Origin: CAVQBP01 sp963740945
Lineage (GTDB): Bacteria; Bacteroidota; Ignavibacteria; Ignavibacteriales; Ignavibacteriaceae
Assembly: GCA_963740945.1 (NCBI GenBank)
Contig: CAVUGE010000037.1
Coordinates: 47,192 to 111,191 of the forward strand
Length of the DNA stretch: 64,000 nt
Reading direction: 5' to 3'
Shown piece by piece: positions 8,899 through 18,836 of this stretch. A program made the position numbers and the translations under genes. The notes under the pieces were generated by a model. It ran no database searches. It saw nothing but the letters and a program-made list of their open reading frames with translations, and was not told the DNA's origin. Numbering within the stretch: the first letter of the stretch is position 1; each line of letters begins with the position of its first letter.

Positions 8899-10360
8899 TT
8901 AAATCTTCCTATTAAATGGTAAGTTAATTGTAAAAGTTGAGCCTACTCCAAATTCACTTTTAACAAAGATTTCACCTTCAAAACTTTTTATTATTCCGTA
9001 GCTTATCCAGAGCCCGAGCCCGGTTCCGATACCCTCTCTTTTTGTTGTAAAAAAAGGTTCGAATACTTTACTCAATTCCTCATCCGTCATTCCTTTACCT
9101 GAATCAGTAAATTTTATCGTAATATAATCATCATCCTTTTCCGAAATTTACAACAATTTTTTTATCACTATATAAAGTTTCTTTTTCGACAATCGCATCA
9201 ACAGCATTTAAAAGAATATTTAAGAAAACCTGTTCTATTTGATCAGGAACAAGAGGAAACAAAGGAATCGTTTCATCTAAATGAATTTCGAATTCAATAT
9301 CTTTAGCTTTTTTACCTACACGGGTAATATTAATCGATTCAGTAAGAACCTGATTTATGTCGGTCAATTTTAATTCATAATTAGAAGGACGGGAAAAATC
9401 AACCAGGTCTCTAATTATTTTTGAAATTCTTGTGACCTGACCTTTGACTAATTCCAATTTCTCTTTAATAAAAAGATCATCCGTAGTTCTTAAGATAACC
9501 TGAACCAAAGCAGAAATGGAAGCTAAAGGGTTTCCAACTTCATGTGCGACACCGGCAGCAAGAGTACCTATGCTTTCCATTTTTTGCGTATGAACCAGCT
9601 GCTTCTCCAATAATTTTTTATCCGATAAATCTCTATGTATTCCAAAAAATCCTGTTACTTCGCGATTTTGATCAATTATTGGAGATATCATCAATTGTGC
9701 ATAATATGGTTCGCCGGTTTTTCTTCTGTTCTCAACTTCACCGACCCAAACTTTTCCGCTTCTTACTGTATCCCACATTTTCTTCCAGAACTTTTTGGAT
9801 TGCCTTCCGCTCCCGAAAACGTTGGGGTTCTTTCCTAAAACTTCTTGTTTCGAATACCCGCTTGCTCCAAGAAATGCCGGGTTAACATAAACTAAATTCC
9901 CTTCCAGGTTTGTTATAGCTAATGGGAATATCGTTTTTTCAGCAATGTTGTAGAATCTTAAAAGATCTAATTCTTTTTTTCTTTCTTCAGTTATATCTCT
10001 GGCAACTACAAATAAGTTCTTATTTTTAGCTAAAGATTCTTTTTCAGACGGGGAAACAAATAAATCTATATCGAATTTATTATTTGATATATTAAATTTA
10101 GTAATAAAATTCTTACTATCATTGTCTTTTTTGCATTTCTGGAAAAAAATCTGAGCTTTTTCTTTATAAGCCTGATCTATCAAATTTAAAAAATTTTCTC
10201 CTTTTACATCGTGTCCGTCTATATTGATTATTTTATAAAATGCCTTATTATAATTCAATATTTCAAAATCACTTGAAATAATAAAGCACATATCATAAAA
10301 TTCATCAAGAAGACTAAAATCCAGATTAAATTTCTTCGAAGGGGTTTCTGTTAAACTCAT
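8899..10360 (-). pseudogene. PAS-domain sensor histidine kinase, frameshifted in the ATPase domain
   Basis: Reading from ATG 10360: two PAS-like domains (about 20-250), an H-box (GVAHEVGNPLAS) and an N-box (FLNILLNAVDAI). The frame then stops near 9131 after VVNFGKG. The rest of the HATPase domain continues in another frame: EKDDDYITIKFTDSGKGMTD (G1), EPFFTTK (F-box) and GTGLGL (G2), ending at 8899. One extra base close to 9145 restores one continuous protein of about 487 residues, so this is a single gene with a one-base indel. It may be a true inactivation or a sequence error. The intact partner regulator follows immediately. There are no obvious membrane spans, so it would sense a cytoplasmic signal. 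Confidence 0.85.
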
Positions 10361-10491
10361 CTATTATAAACTAAATTATATTTACCTAATCTTAAATTAA
10401 TAAACCTATATATTAAACACTGAAGTTACACAAGATGAATATTTTAAAAAGTTAAGAGAAATATATTAAAATGGTGCAAAATTCAACCATT

Positions 10492-10547
10492 GAGATTCTT
10501 CCCGCGAGCGGGACAGGTCTCTCCACTTCGTTCCGTTCAGAATGACA
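10492..10547. repeat. Interspersed palindromic repeat (copy 2)
   Basis: The same repeat as at 7489, with an inserted palindrome TCCCGCGAGCGGGA between its GAGATTCT and TTCAGAATGACA parts. Flanking sequences near 10420 (CTGAAGTTACACAA) and 10553 (reverse complement CTGGAGTTAAGCAA) form imperfect terminal inverted repeats, suggesting that the whole 10,420-10,570 gap is a small non-autonomous element. Confidence 0.6.
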
Positions 10548-10572
10548 ATATTTGCTTAACTCCAGTTAAACA

Positions 10573-11562
10573 TTATTTGTAGGAATGAAGCATTTTCATA
10601 TAGTTTGCCCGTTCAAACTCCGACGGGTTGGCAGTTTTCAAATGGCTCATACTTCCGCGCATCTGTTCAAGTGATTCGTATTCATTTACTTCCATCCAGT
10701 ATATCATATTAGTTAGTAGTTCTGTTATATGATTTGCTCCGAATTTTAAAAGCGATGAGAGCATCTGCACTACAGTTGCACCTGCCATTATCATTTTTAA
10801 TGCATCTTTTTCATTTGAAATTCCACTTGTAGCAGCTAAGTCCGCTTTTATTCTCCCATATAAAATACCAATCCATCTTAATGGTAATCTCATATCCATG
10901 GGAGTGCTTAAAAGTACGGTCGGTACAACTTCCAGTTTTTCGAGATCAATATCAGGCTGATAAAAACGGTTAAATAAAACTAATCCATCGGCGCCTACAT
11001 TCACGAATTCTTCCGCCATATGTGAAACTGAACTGAAGAATGGATGCATTTTAACGGCAATAGGAATATTAACGTTAAGTTTTACTTCCTTGACAATATC
11101 TATATACAATTTTTCAATATCACCGGAAGGCTTTTTAGGATCTGTAGCCAGCATATAGATATTTAATTCAAGAGCGTCGGCTCCAGCCTGTTCAATTTTT
11201 TTAGCATATTCAATCCAGCCGCCGAGCGATTTGCCGTTTAAGCTTGCAATTATCGGGATATCAACAGCTGATTTCGTTTTCTGAATATGATTTAAATATT
11301 CTTCCGGGCCTGTTTTATAAACAAATGGTTCCGGAAAGAAATCAATACTTTCAGAATAACGTTCCTGGTTATCAGTAGTATGCTGATAAAGTTCAAGCTG
11401 GTCATGTTCAATTTCTTCTTCAAATAAAGAATATAAAACTACAGCAGCAGCGCCCGCATCTTCTAATGTTTTGATTTTATCGACCTTATCTGTTAAAGGT
11501 CCCGCTGAAGGGACTATTGGATTTTTTAATTCCATCCCAAGATATTTTGTTGTAAGATCCAT
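10573..11562 (-). CDS. Dihydroorotate dehydrogenase-like protein
   Basis: A 329-residue TIM-barrel protein that starts MDLTTKYLGMELKNPIVPSA, typical of the FMN-binding dihydroorotate dehydrogenase family. Further landmarks are SLNGKSLGGW, ADALELNIYM, VKMHPFF (Lys and phosphate region), ADGLVLFNRF and the C-terminal phosphate-binding stretch AGATVVQMLSSLLKFGANH. It lacks a neighbouring electron-transfer subunit, and no other pyrimidine gene is nearby. Proteins of this subgroup are annotated only as DHODH-like, so the true substrate is uncertain. Confidence 0.85.
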   Translation of the reverse strand: MDLTTKYLGMELKNPIVPSAGPLTDKVDKIKTLEDAGAAAVVLYSLFEEEIEHDQLELYQHTTDNQERYSESIDFFPEPFVYKTGPEEYLNHIQKTKSAVDIPIIASLNGKSLGGWIEYAKKIEQAGADALELNIYMLATDPKKPSGDIEKLYIDIVKEVKLNVNIPIAVKMHPFFSSVSHMAEEFVNVGADGLVLFNRFYQPDIDLEKLEVVPTVLLSTPMDMRLPLRWIGILYGRIKADLAATSGISNEKDALKMIMAGATVVQMLSSLLKFGANHITELLTNMIYWMEVNEYESLEQMRGSMSHLKTANPSEFERANYMKMLHSYK

Positions 11563-11715
11563 AATATTTTTCCTATAATTTTTGAAAACTTCAAGTTCGT
11601 AAATTCATTCAATAGTTCCCGCTACGCCAGGAGGCTGCATTCAATGGTCATTCGTAGTCATTCATTGTCATTTATAGTTCCCGCTATGCCAGAAGGCTTC
11701 GCGGGACATAGTCAT
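11563..11715. repeat. Short interspersed repeats between DHOD-like and peroxiredoxin genes
   Basis: Two copies of a unit GTTCCCGCTAYGCCAG, then RAGGCT, at about 11,608 and 11,677. The second closes a TCCCGC/GCGGGA hairpin. Between them is a GTCATTCRTAGTCATT tract of the family also seen near 6.75, 18.24 and 19.49 kb. Confidence 0.6.
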
Positions 11716-12375
11716 TCAATTCAGATTCTTGAAAGTAAACCACCAATCATATCCTTTTTCTGTTTTAAGCCTTTCTTCTGCTCCGAATACATCTTTCGGC
11801 GGCGGAATAATAACTTTATCGCCAATCAATTCATTATTAGGCCAGTTCTCAGGCATTGCAACTTTCTTTGCGTCTGATATTTGTAAAGCATTTAAAGCTC
11901 TCAAAATTTCATCGACCTGTCTTCCGATTTCCTGCGGATAATAAATCATCAAACGAATTATACCTTTGGGATCAATGATAAAAACAGCTCTAACGGTATT
12001 GGCATCTTTTCCGGGATGTATCATTCCTAACTTAGCCGCAACTTTCCCGGTATGATCAGCAATAACTGGAAACGGAATTTCAACATTTAATTTCTCTTTT
12101 ATCCATTCAATCCACTTAATATGTGAAAAAACCTGGTCGATTGATAAACCAATAAGTTCTGCATTAAGCTGTTTGAACTTATTATTTCTTTTTGCAAAAG
12201 CCACGAACTCTGTTGTACAAACAGGTGTAAAATCAGCCGGATGACTAAAAAGGACTATCCATTTGTCTTTGTAATCATTTGGTAAATTAATTTTTCCCCT
12301 GGTTGTTTGTACTGTTAATTCGGGAAATTTTTCACCGATTAACGGTATACCTGCATTTTCAATATTTTCATTCAT
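11716..12375 (-). CDS. 1-Cys peroxiredoxin (Prx6 type)
   Basis: A 219-residue thioredoxin-fold peroxidase. The active-site motif HPADFTPVCTTE holds the peroxidatic cysteine (PxxxTxxC), and it is the only cysteine in the protein, so this is a 1-Cys enzyme needing an external reductant. The long C-terminal extension (PPPKDVFGAEERL, then GYDWWFTFK) is characteristic of the Prx6 subfamily. It reduces hydrogen peroxide and alkyl hydroperoxides. It stands beside the oxygen-sensitive pyruvate:ferredoxin oxidoreductase gene, so a protective role for an anaerobic metabolism is plausible. Confidence 0.95.
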   Translation of the reverse strand: MNENIENAGIPLIGEKFPELTVQTTRGKINLPNDYKDKWIVLFSHPADFTPVCTTEFVAFAKRNNKFKQLNAELIGLSIDQVFSHIKWIEWIKEKLNVEIPFPVIADHTGKVAAKLGMIHPGKDANTVRAVFIIDPKGIIRLMIYYPQEIGRQVDEILRALNALQISDAKKVAMPENWPNNELIGDKVIIPPPKDVFGAEERLKTEKGYDWWFTFKNLN

Positions 12376-12477
12376 TTTAATTTGCCCTCTATTTAAGTTT
12401 TAAAAAAGTTGCCTTATCATTTCAACAAGGCAATCAAATTAATTTTCAAAGCCTGTACACCGAACTTAAAGAGGTTG

Positions 12478-12594
12478 TGTGAAAACCTCACCCCCCAGCC
12501 CCCTCTCCTTAGTAAGGAGAGGGGAGGTGTGGGACTTAAAGTCCGGTGTTAATTTTTGTCTCAGGTTATCCGTTGGATAAATCCAACGGTAAGT
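12478..12594. repeat. Palindromic intergenic repeats
   Basis: The stretch 12,480-12,540 contains CCCTCTCCTTAGTAAGGAGA, then GGGG, a strong hairpin of a repeat family also found near 57,850 and in degenerate form near 61,600. A second perfect hairpin, CCGTTGGA-TAAA-TCCAACGG, follows at about 12,571-12,590; half of it recurs near 61,707. There is no T-run, so these are repeats rather than clear terminators. Confidence 0.65.
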
Positions 12595-12618
12595 AATACC
12601 TTCCATTGCTCCAATTCT

Positions 12619-15600
12619 TCAACTATTCTTTACATCACCTGAAGTGCCGGCATTTAATGCTTCATAAGTTTTCCATTTATCAACAACATCCTTCTGTGCT
12701 TCTTTAAGCAATTGTTCGGCACGTTCGGGGTGTGTTTTGGTCAGCATTTTATACCGTGTTTCCATATAAGCATAATCTTTTAATGGAATCTTCAATCCTT
12801 TTGATTCAAGTTTAAAAGGATTTTTACCTTCTTTACTTAAATCAGGATTGTAACGGAATAACTGCCAGTAACCGGAATCAACTGCAGCTTTCTGATTCTG
12901 CATTCCGGTTCCCATATTGATTCCATGTGCGATACAATGACTGTATGCAATTATAAGAGATGGACCATCATAAGCTTCAGCTTCAAGAAATGCCCTGAGT
13001 GTCTGAGTATCATTTGAACCCATGGCTACTTTTGCTACATATACATTTCCATAAGACATTGCCATCAATCCCAGGTCCTTTTTCGCACCCGACTTTCCAG
13101 CAGCAGCGAATTTAGCAACAGCGCCGCGTGGTGTGGATTTCGACATTTGACCGCCAGTATTTGAATATACTTCAGTATCCAGAACCAATACATTTACATT
13201 TCTACCTGAAGCAAGAACATGATCTAATCCCCCGTAACCAATATCATAAGCCCATCCATCACCGCCCATAATCCAAACTGATTTCTTTACCAGGTAATCC
13301 GAAAGGCTTAATAAATGCTTTATGTCATTTATATTTTCTTTTCCGTTTGTAGTTACTAAGTCATTTAATTTTTTATTTAAAGCTTTTACTCTTTCTCTCT
13401 GCTCATAAATACCTGCCTCATCTTTCTGATCGGCATTTATAAGACTCTCAGCCAGGTCCTGTCCAATCTCATTTGAAAGTCTTTTCAGAATATTTTTTGC
13501 CTGAAGATTATGTTTATCAATTGCTAACCTAAATCCAAATCCGAATTCAGCATTATCTTCAAACAGAGAATTTGACCATGCAGGTCCTCTTCCATCTTTA
13601 TTCATAGACCAGGGAGTTGTGGGCAGATTTCCTCCGTAAATTGAAGAGCAGCCTGTAGCATTTGCGATTACCGCCCTGTCGCCGAATAACTGGCTGACTA
13701 ATTTTACATATGGTGTTTCTCCGCAACCTGAGCAGGCACCGGAAAATTCAAACAACGGCTGTAAATATTGTGAATCTTTAACTTTAGTAACGCTTACTTT
13801 GGTTCTGTCAAGTTCAGGTATTGTTAAGAAGTAATCCCAGTTTTTGCTTTCCTGTTCCTTCAGCGGGATCTGGTCATGCATATTTATTGCTTTTAGTTTC
13901 GTCTCTTTTTTATTTTTTGCAGGGCATATATCAACACAAATTCCGCAGCCTGTACAATCTTCAACTGCAACCTGAAGTGAATACATCATTCCTTCGCCGT
14001 AGTCTTTAGCTTTATACTTCGTGAATTTAAATGTTGAGGGCGCATCCTTTAATTCTTTTTCATCAAATACTTTTGCTCTAATGGTTGCGTGGGGGCAAAC
14101 GATGACACACTTATTACATTGAATACAAACCTCATCATCCCATACAGGAACTTCAAGTGCTATATTTCTTTTTTCATAAGCTGCCGTTCCAACCGGGAAA
14201 GTTCCGTCAATAGGCATTTTGCTAACAGGTATACTATCTCCATGTCCTGCTATAATTTGAGCTGTAACTTCCAGTACAAATTCCGGAATATTATCGCCGA
14301 TTACTGCTGCCTGCAGTTCTTTGTGACTTGTTACGGTTTCCGGAACTTTAACTTCATGCAGGTTTTCAAGAGTCTGGTCAACTGCATTAAAGTTCATTTG
14401 AACTATCTTGTCACCTTTCGTTCCGTATGTCTTTTTAATCGAGTTTTTAATCATTGCAATTGCTTCATCTTTAGGGAAGATGTTGGAAATTGCAAAAAAG
14501 CAAGTCTGCATTATCGTATTTATTCTTACACCCATTCCGGTATCACCGGCAACTTTATACGCATCTATTACATATAAACTCATCTTTTTATTTATAAGAT
14601 CTTTTTGAACTTTTCCCGGCAAAGAATCCCAGACTTCATCCGGAGAAATCTGAGTATTTAGAAGGAAAGTAGCTCCTTCGGCAGCATCTTCAAGCATATC
14701 CATTTTTTCAAGGAATACCTGCTGGTGACATGCAACAAAATCGGCTTTATGTATTAAATAGCTTGATTTTATAGGTTTGGGACCGAATCGAAGGTGTGAT
14801 ACCGTAGTTGAGCCTGATTTCTTTGAATCGTAAACAAAATAACCCTGAGCAAAATTGTCAGTACCTTCACCAATAATTTTGATTGAGTTTTTATTTGCAC
14901 CTACCGTACCATCAGCGCCTAATCCATAAAACTTGCCTCTGAAAGTTTCTTTATCTTCTACAGAAAATTGTTCATCATAATCAATGCTCGTATTAGTTAC
15001 ATCATCTTTAATCCCCGATGTAAAGTGATTTTTTGGTTTCTCATTTTTAGCATTGTCGAATATACTTTTAACCATTGCAGGTGTAAATTCTTTTGAAGAA
15101 AGACCATAGCGACCGCCTACTATTTTCGGGTAACTGAAAGGTAATTCACCAAGAATATATTTTTCAGAAATTGAATTAACTACATCAAGATAGAGCGGTT
15201 CTCCCGAAGCTCCCGGTTCTTTAGTCCTGTCTAATATTGAAATTACTTTTGTGGTTGCAGGAAGTGCATTAATGAAATGATCAATTGAAAAAGGTCTGTA
15301 TAGCCTTACTTTCAATAAGCCTACTTTCTCTCCTTTATTTTGAAGATAATTAACTGTTTCTTCAGCAGCATCGGCACCCGAACCCATCATTACAATAATT
15401 CTTTCAGCATCCGGAGCCCCAACATAATCAAACAAATGATATTGTCGCCCGACTAACTTTGCAAATTTGTCCATTTGTTTTTGAACAATATCCGGAGCTT
15501 TAATATAATAGGAATTAACAGTTTCTCTCCCCTGGAAATAAACATCAGGGTTCTGGGCAGTTCCTCTTATAACAGGATGATCCGAAGATAATGCTCTTTT

Positions 15601-16212
15601 ACGATGAGCTATTACAAGTTCATCATCAATCATCGCTTTCATGTCTTCAATCGAAAGCTGTTCTATTTTCATTACTTCATGAGAAGTTCTAAAACCGTCA
15701 AAAAAATGTACAAAAGGAATTCTTGATTCAAGCGCTGCAGCTTGAGCTATTAATGCAAAATCCATTACTTCCTGAACTGAATTTGAAGAAATGAGACCGA
15801 ATCCGGTTGGCCTGGCTGCCATTACATCACTATGATCTCCGAATATGGATAAAGCTTGTGCAGCTATTGATCTTGCGGATACATGAAATACAGTTGATGT
15901 TAATTCTCCCGCTATTTTAAACATATTAGGTATCATCAAAAGAAGACCCTGTGAAGCCGTAAACGTTGTAGTTAAAGCGCCAGTCTGTAACGCACCGTGG
16001 ACACTTCCCGATGCTCCACCTTCACTCTGGAGCTCACTTACAGAAGGGATTTCTCCCCAAATATTCTTTTTATTTTGTGCTGACCAGGCATCGCACCATT
16101 CTCCCATATTTGATGACGGTGTGATCGGATAGATTGCTATTACTTCGTTAGTATGAAAGGCAACGTATGCCGCCGCTTCGTTTCCATCGATAGTTACTTT
16201 TTTTCTTTCCAC
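12619..16212 (-). CDS. nifJ: Pyruvate:ferredoxin (flavodoxin) oxidoreductase
   Basis: A 1197-residue single-chain enzyme of the homodimeric PFOR class. In order: the pyrimidine-binding domain (start MERKKVTIDGNEAAAYVAFH), the transketolase-C-like and gamma domains, a ferredoxin domain with two 4Fe-4S motifs (CIQCNKCVIVCP and CTGCGICVDICP), and the TPP-binding domain with CSGCGETP, GDGWAYDIGYGGLDH and DTEVYSNTGGQMSKSTP. It converts pyruvate and CoA to acetyl-CoA and CO2 with reduced ferredoxin or flavodoxin, or runs in reverse. It stands alone, with repeats on both sides. No truncation is seen; the length is normal for the family. Confidence 0.96.
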   Translation of the reverse strand: MERKKVTIDGNEAAAYVAFHTNEVIAIYPITPSSNMGEWCDAWSAQNKKNIWGEIPSVSELQSEGGASGSVHGALQTGALTTTFTASQGLLLMIPNMFKIAGELTSTVFHVSARSIAAQALSIFGDHSDVMAARPTGFGLISSNSVQEVMDFALIAQAAALESRIPFVHFFDGFRTSHEVMKIEQLSIEDMKAMIDDELVIAHRKRALSSDHPVIRGTAQNPDVYFQGRETVNSYYIKAPDIVQKQMDKFAKLVGRQYHLFDYVGAPDAERIIVMMGSGADAAEETVNYLQNKGEKVGLLKVRLYRPFSIDHFINALPATTKVISILDRTKEPGASGEPLYLDVVNSISEKYILGELPFSYPKIVGGRYGLSSKEFTPAMVKSIFDNAKNEKPKNHFTSGIKDDVTNTSIDYDEQFSVEDKETFRGKFYGLGADGTVGANKNSIKIIGEGTDNFAQGYFVYDSKKSGSTTVSHLRFGPKPIKSSYLIHKADFVACHQQVFLEKMDMLEDAAEGATFLLNTQISPDEVWDSLPGKVQKDLINKKMSLYVIDAYKVAGDTGMGVRINTIMQTCFFAISNIFPKDEAIAMIKNSIKKTYGTKGDKIVQMNFNAVDQTLENLHEVKVPETVTSHKELQAAVIGDNIPEFVLEVTAQIIAGHGDSIPVSKMPIDGTFPVGTAAYEKRNIALEVPVWDDEVCIQCNKCVIVCPHATIRAKVFDEKELKDAPSTFKFTKYKAKDYGEGMMYSLQVAVEDCTGCGICVDICPAKNKKETKLKAINMHDQIPLKEQESKNWDYFLTIPELDRTKVSVTKVKDSQYLQPLFEFSGACSGCGETPYVKLVSQLFGDRAVIANATGCSSIYGGNLPTTPWSMNKDGRGPAWSNSLFEDNAEFGFGFRLAIDKHNLQAKNILKRLSNEIGQDLAESLINADQKDEAGIYEQRERVKALNKKLNDLVTTNGKENINDIKHLLSLSDYLVKKSVWIMGGDGWAYDIGYGGLDHVLASGRNVNVLVLDTEVYSNTGGQMSKSTPRGAVAKFAAAGKSGAKKDLGLMAMSYGNVYVAKVAMGSNDTQTLRAFLEAEAYDGPSLIIAYSHCIAHGINMGTGMQNQKAAVDSGYWQLFRYNPDLSKEGKNPFKLESKGLKIPLKDYAYMETRYKMLTKTHPERAEQLLKEAQKDVVDKWKTYEALNAGTSGDVKNS

Positions 16213-16377
16213 AATAAGCCCTTAAAAATATAAATTGTATAATTTGAAAAATTTCGATGCATTGAGCCAACTTCTATACCAACCCCTTTTTCGCTTAAAA
16301 TCTAAATTATTTGAGGGATTTTTATCAAATAAGATAAAATATTTAAGGAATGATTATGGAATTATCATTTTTGAGAA

Positions 16378-16677
16378 TTGGGGGGAATTTTACCACTAAG
16401 GCACTAAGGACACCAAGGAACACTAAGGGAAATTCCAATAAACAAATGACAAAAGACAAATAAACAACAAAGGTCAAAAGTCAAAAATCAAAAGTCAAAA
16501 ACGGAACGCAAGCCAGGAATTTTTACGAATTCACACTAAGATATTTTAATATTGATTTAACAAGAAAACTTAGAACACAAAGAACTATTAAAAGTTAAGT
16601 CTAGTGAGTCGCTTTAAACATACAAGGCACTAAGGAACACTAAGGGAAATTCCAATAAACAAATGACAAAAGACAAA
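16378..16677. repeat. Intergenic region with a perfect 46-bp direct repeat
   Basis: Positions 16415-16460 and 16632-16677 are identical over 46 bases (AAGGAACACTAAGGG at one end, ATGACAAAAGACAAA at the other). They are preceded by related CACTAAGGCACTAAGGA tracts. The 171 bases between them include short CAAAAGTCAAA runs. No gene is visible in 16,213-16,697. Confidence 0.8.
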
Positions 16678-16697
16678 AAAGCACTGAAGTATAAAAT

Positions 16698-18155
16698 TCA
16701 AAATTCAAAAGAAGAGGAGACGAAATTCTTATCATTCAAATTAAAGTATTCATTTTTTGAAGAATTATAATGATAATCCTTTTCCCAGGAAGAAATATTT
16801 TTGACAGTCTGATAAATAGAATCGCAAATAAAATATATTTCATCATTTGTCATAGTTGGATGAATAGACATCCTCACCCAGCCCGGTTTTTCAGAATAAT
16901 CGCCATGATCAATTTTATCCGTTATATTTTTTGATTTACCCGGATCTACATGAAGTAAATAATGACCGTAGGTTCCGGCGCAAGAACAGCCACCTCTTAC
17001 CTGAATTCCAAATCTGTCGTTTAATATTTTTACTATTAAATTATAATGAATGTTATCGACATAAAACGAAACAGCACCTAATCTTTTTTCGATATTATCT
17101 GCTAAAATGTGCAAACCGGGAACTTTTCTTAATTCATCAAAGATTATTATTAACTGTTCCTCTTCCCTTTTCCTCATATTATCTTCATTCAATTCTTCTT
17201 TTAACCGGATGCAGAGAGCAGCTTTTATTGTCTGTAAAAAAGGAGGTGTACCGCCGTCTTCCCGTAATTCAATATTTGATATAAACTTATGCTGACCCCA
17301 TGGATTTGTCCAGTCAACCGTTCCTCCTCCCGGATTATCCGGAATTTTATTATGATATAATTCCGAATCAAAAATTAAAACTCCCGGAGTACCAGGACCT
17401 CCTAAGAATTTATGGGGTGAAAAGAATATTGCATCTAACTTCTTAAGAGATTCCTTAGGATGCATATTGATTTTCAAGTAAGGTGCGGAACAAGCAAAAT
17501 CTACAAAGCAGTATCCCCCGTTCTGATGCATTATTTTTGCTAATTCATGATATGGTGTTTCAATCCCGGTAACATTTGAACATGCAGTAAACGCCCCTAT
17601 CTTCAATTTTTTATCCTTATAAATTTCTAATTTTCTCTTCAAATCATCAACATTTACCAGCCCTTTTTCGTCCGGTTCAATACCAATTACATCTGCTATA
17701 GTTTCCTGCCATGAAGTATGGTTTGAATGGTGCTCCATATGTGTAACAAACACAACCGGTTTTAAATCTGCGGGGAGCCTCAAATAAGCTCTTAATTGTT
17801 CGGGAACTTTCAGACCTAAAATCCTTTGAAATTTATTAACCATCCCTGTCATACCGGAACCGCCTGTAATTATAACATCATTTTCACCGGCATTAACATG
17901 TTTTTTAATAATTTCATGAGCATTTTGATATGCTTGAGTCATTGCACTTCCGGTTTCACTTGACTCTGAATGAGTATTCCCCACTAACGGCCCATAAGTT
18001 TCAAGCATTTCTTTTTCAATTGGGTAATATAACCTGCCGCTTGCAATCCAGTCTGCGTAAATAATTTTCTTCTTACCGTAGGGCGAATTAAAATAATGAT
18101 CGTATCCGACTATATTTTTTCTGAAGGGTTCAAAATGTTCTTCTAAAGCATTCAT
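16698..18155 (-). CDS. PLP-dependent class V aminotransferase (cysteine-desulfurase-like)
   Basis: A 485-residue protein with the fold-type I pattern: GGSGMTG near residue 97 (cofactor phosphate), MEHHSN, the PLP-binding lysine in SPHKFLGGPG, and a C-terminal RGGCSCAG, where the NifS/SufS family carries its mobile cysteine loop. IYADWIASGRLYYPIE near the start resembles the selenocysteine lyase/CsdA group. It is longer than SufS (about 410). No Fe-S assembly genes are adjacent, so the substrate is uncertain. Confidence 0.88.
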   Translation of the reverse strand: MNALEEHFEPFRKNIVGYDHYFNSPYGKKKIIYADWIASGRLYYPIEKEMLETYGPLVGNTHSESSETGSAMTQAYQNAHEIIKKHVNAGENDVIITGGSGMTGMVNKFQRILGLKVPEQLRAYLRLPADLKPVVFVTHMEHHSNHTSWQETIADVIGIEPDEKGLVNVDDLKRKLEIYKDKKLKIGAFTACSNVTGIETPYHELAKIMHQNGGYCFVDFACSAPYLKINMHPKESLKKLDAIFFSPHKFLGGPGTPGVLIFDSELYHNKIPDNPGGGTVDWTNPWGQHKFISNIELREDGGTPPFLQTIKAALCIRLKEELNEDNMRKREEEQLIIIFDELRKVPGLHILADNIEKRLGAVSFYVDNIHYNLIVKILNDRFGIQVRGGCSCAGTYGHYLLHVDPGKSKNITDKIDHGDYSEKPGWVRMSIHPTMTNDEIYFICDSIYQTVKNISSWEKDYHYNSSKNEYFNLNDKNFVSSSFEF

Positions 18156-18815
18156 AAATTTCTTTTCTTTTAATAAAAATATAAGGATTAAATTTGAAAT
18201 AGAGTAATTGAAAAATGTTAAATTGTTAAATCATTTGTGGTCATTTATAGTCATTCATCGGAAGGAATAAGGGATAAAAGATGCGTGACAAAAATGGCAG
18301 AGATGGAAAGATATTTCGAACTTTTTTTGGAGCATTTTAAGGGAGTTTTAGGGTTGTGTTTACTTGGAGGTAACTAGGAGGAAGCTTGGAGGAGGAGAGG
18401 AAGAAGAGAATGCAGATTAAGTACCAGGAAAGACATGTGACAAAAATGACAAAATGGAAGATGGAATGGTTGATGGAATATTGGAATGATGGATCGTTGG
18501 AGTAATGCATAAAGGAGCCAAAGGGCATTGGTGGGTAGTGTCTCAGTTTGAATTATTTTTTTTGATTTTGCCAGGTATGAATAAGAAATCCAAAAACAAT
18601 TATTTTCAATAATATGCTTTGCATTTATTTTTCTGTTTGAAAGGAAAGGGAATTATTATATCTAATCGTTCCAAATTGATCAACTACCTTGACTATTCAT
18701 ACATGTATCTATACATTTACACATGTTATGTACAAAACAGAGTTGATATTTTATAGTTTTTTTTTATCACTAATAAATATATGAAACTTTCCGATAATTA
18801 TATAGTTTATATAGT
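18156..18815. other. Gene-free stretch with repeat debris and a palindromic region
   Basis: 18,230-18,260 and 18,440-18,500 contain the GGTCATTTATAGTCATT and GGAATGATGGA-type low-complexity repeats found elsewhere. 18,700-18,730 has ACATGT twice around TATCTATACATTTAC, an operator-like arrangement about 110 bases before the small gene at 18837. No coding potential is seen. Confidence 0.5.
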
Positions 18816-18825
18816 GGAAGGAGGT
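18816..18825 (+). promoter_or_regulatory. Strong ribosome binding site
   Basis: GGAAGGAGGT eleven bases before the ATG at 18837, a near-perfect anti-Shine-Dalgarno match. It is much stronger than those of neighbouring genes and fixes the start of the small protein. Confidence 0.8.
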
Positions 18826-18836
18826 TTTGACTAACC

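Noticed and set aside
12571..12590. Perfect CCGTTGGA/TCCAACGG hairpin as terminator of the PFOR gene
   Set aside because: There is no T-run on the transcribed side, and half of it recurs near 61.7 kb, so it is better explained as a repeat.
14089..14577. 162-codon plus-strand frame inside the PFOR gene
   Set aside because: It is antisense to a well-conserved enzyme and has no family signal.
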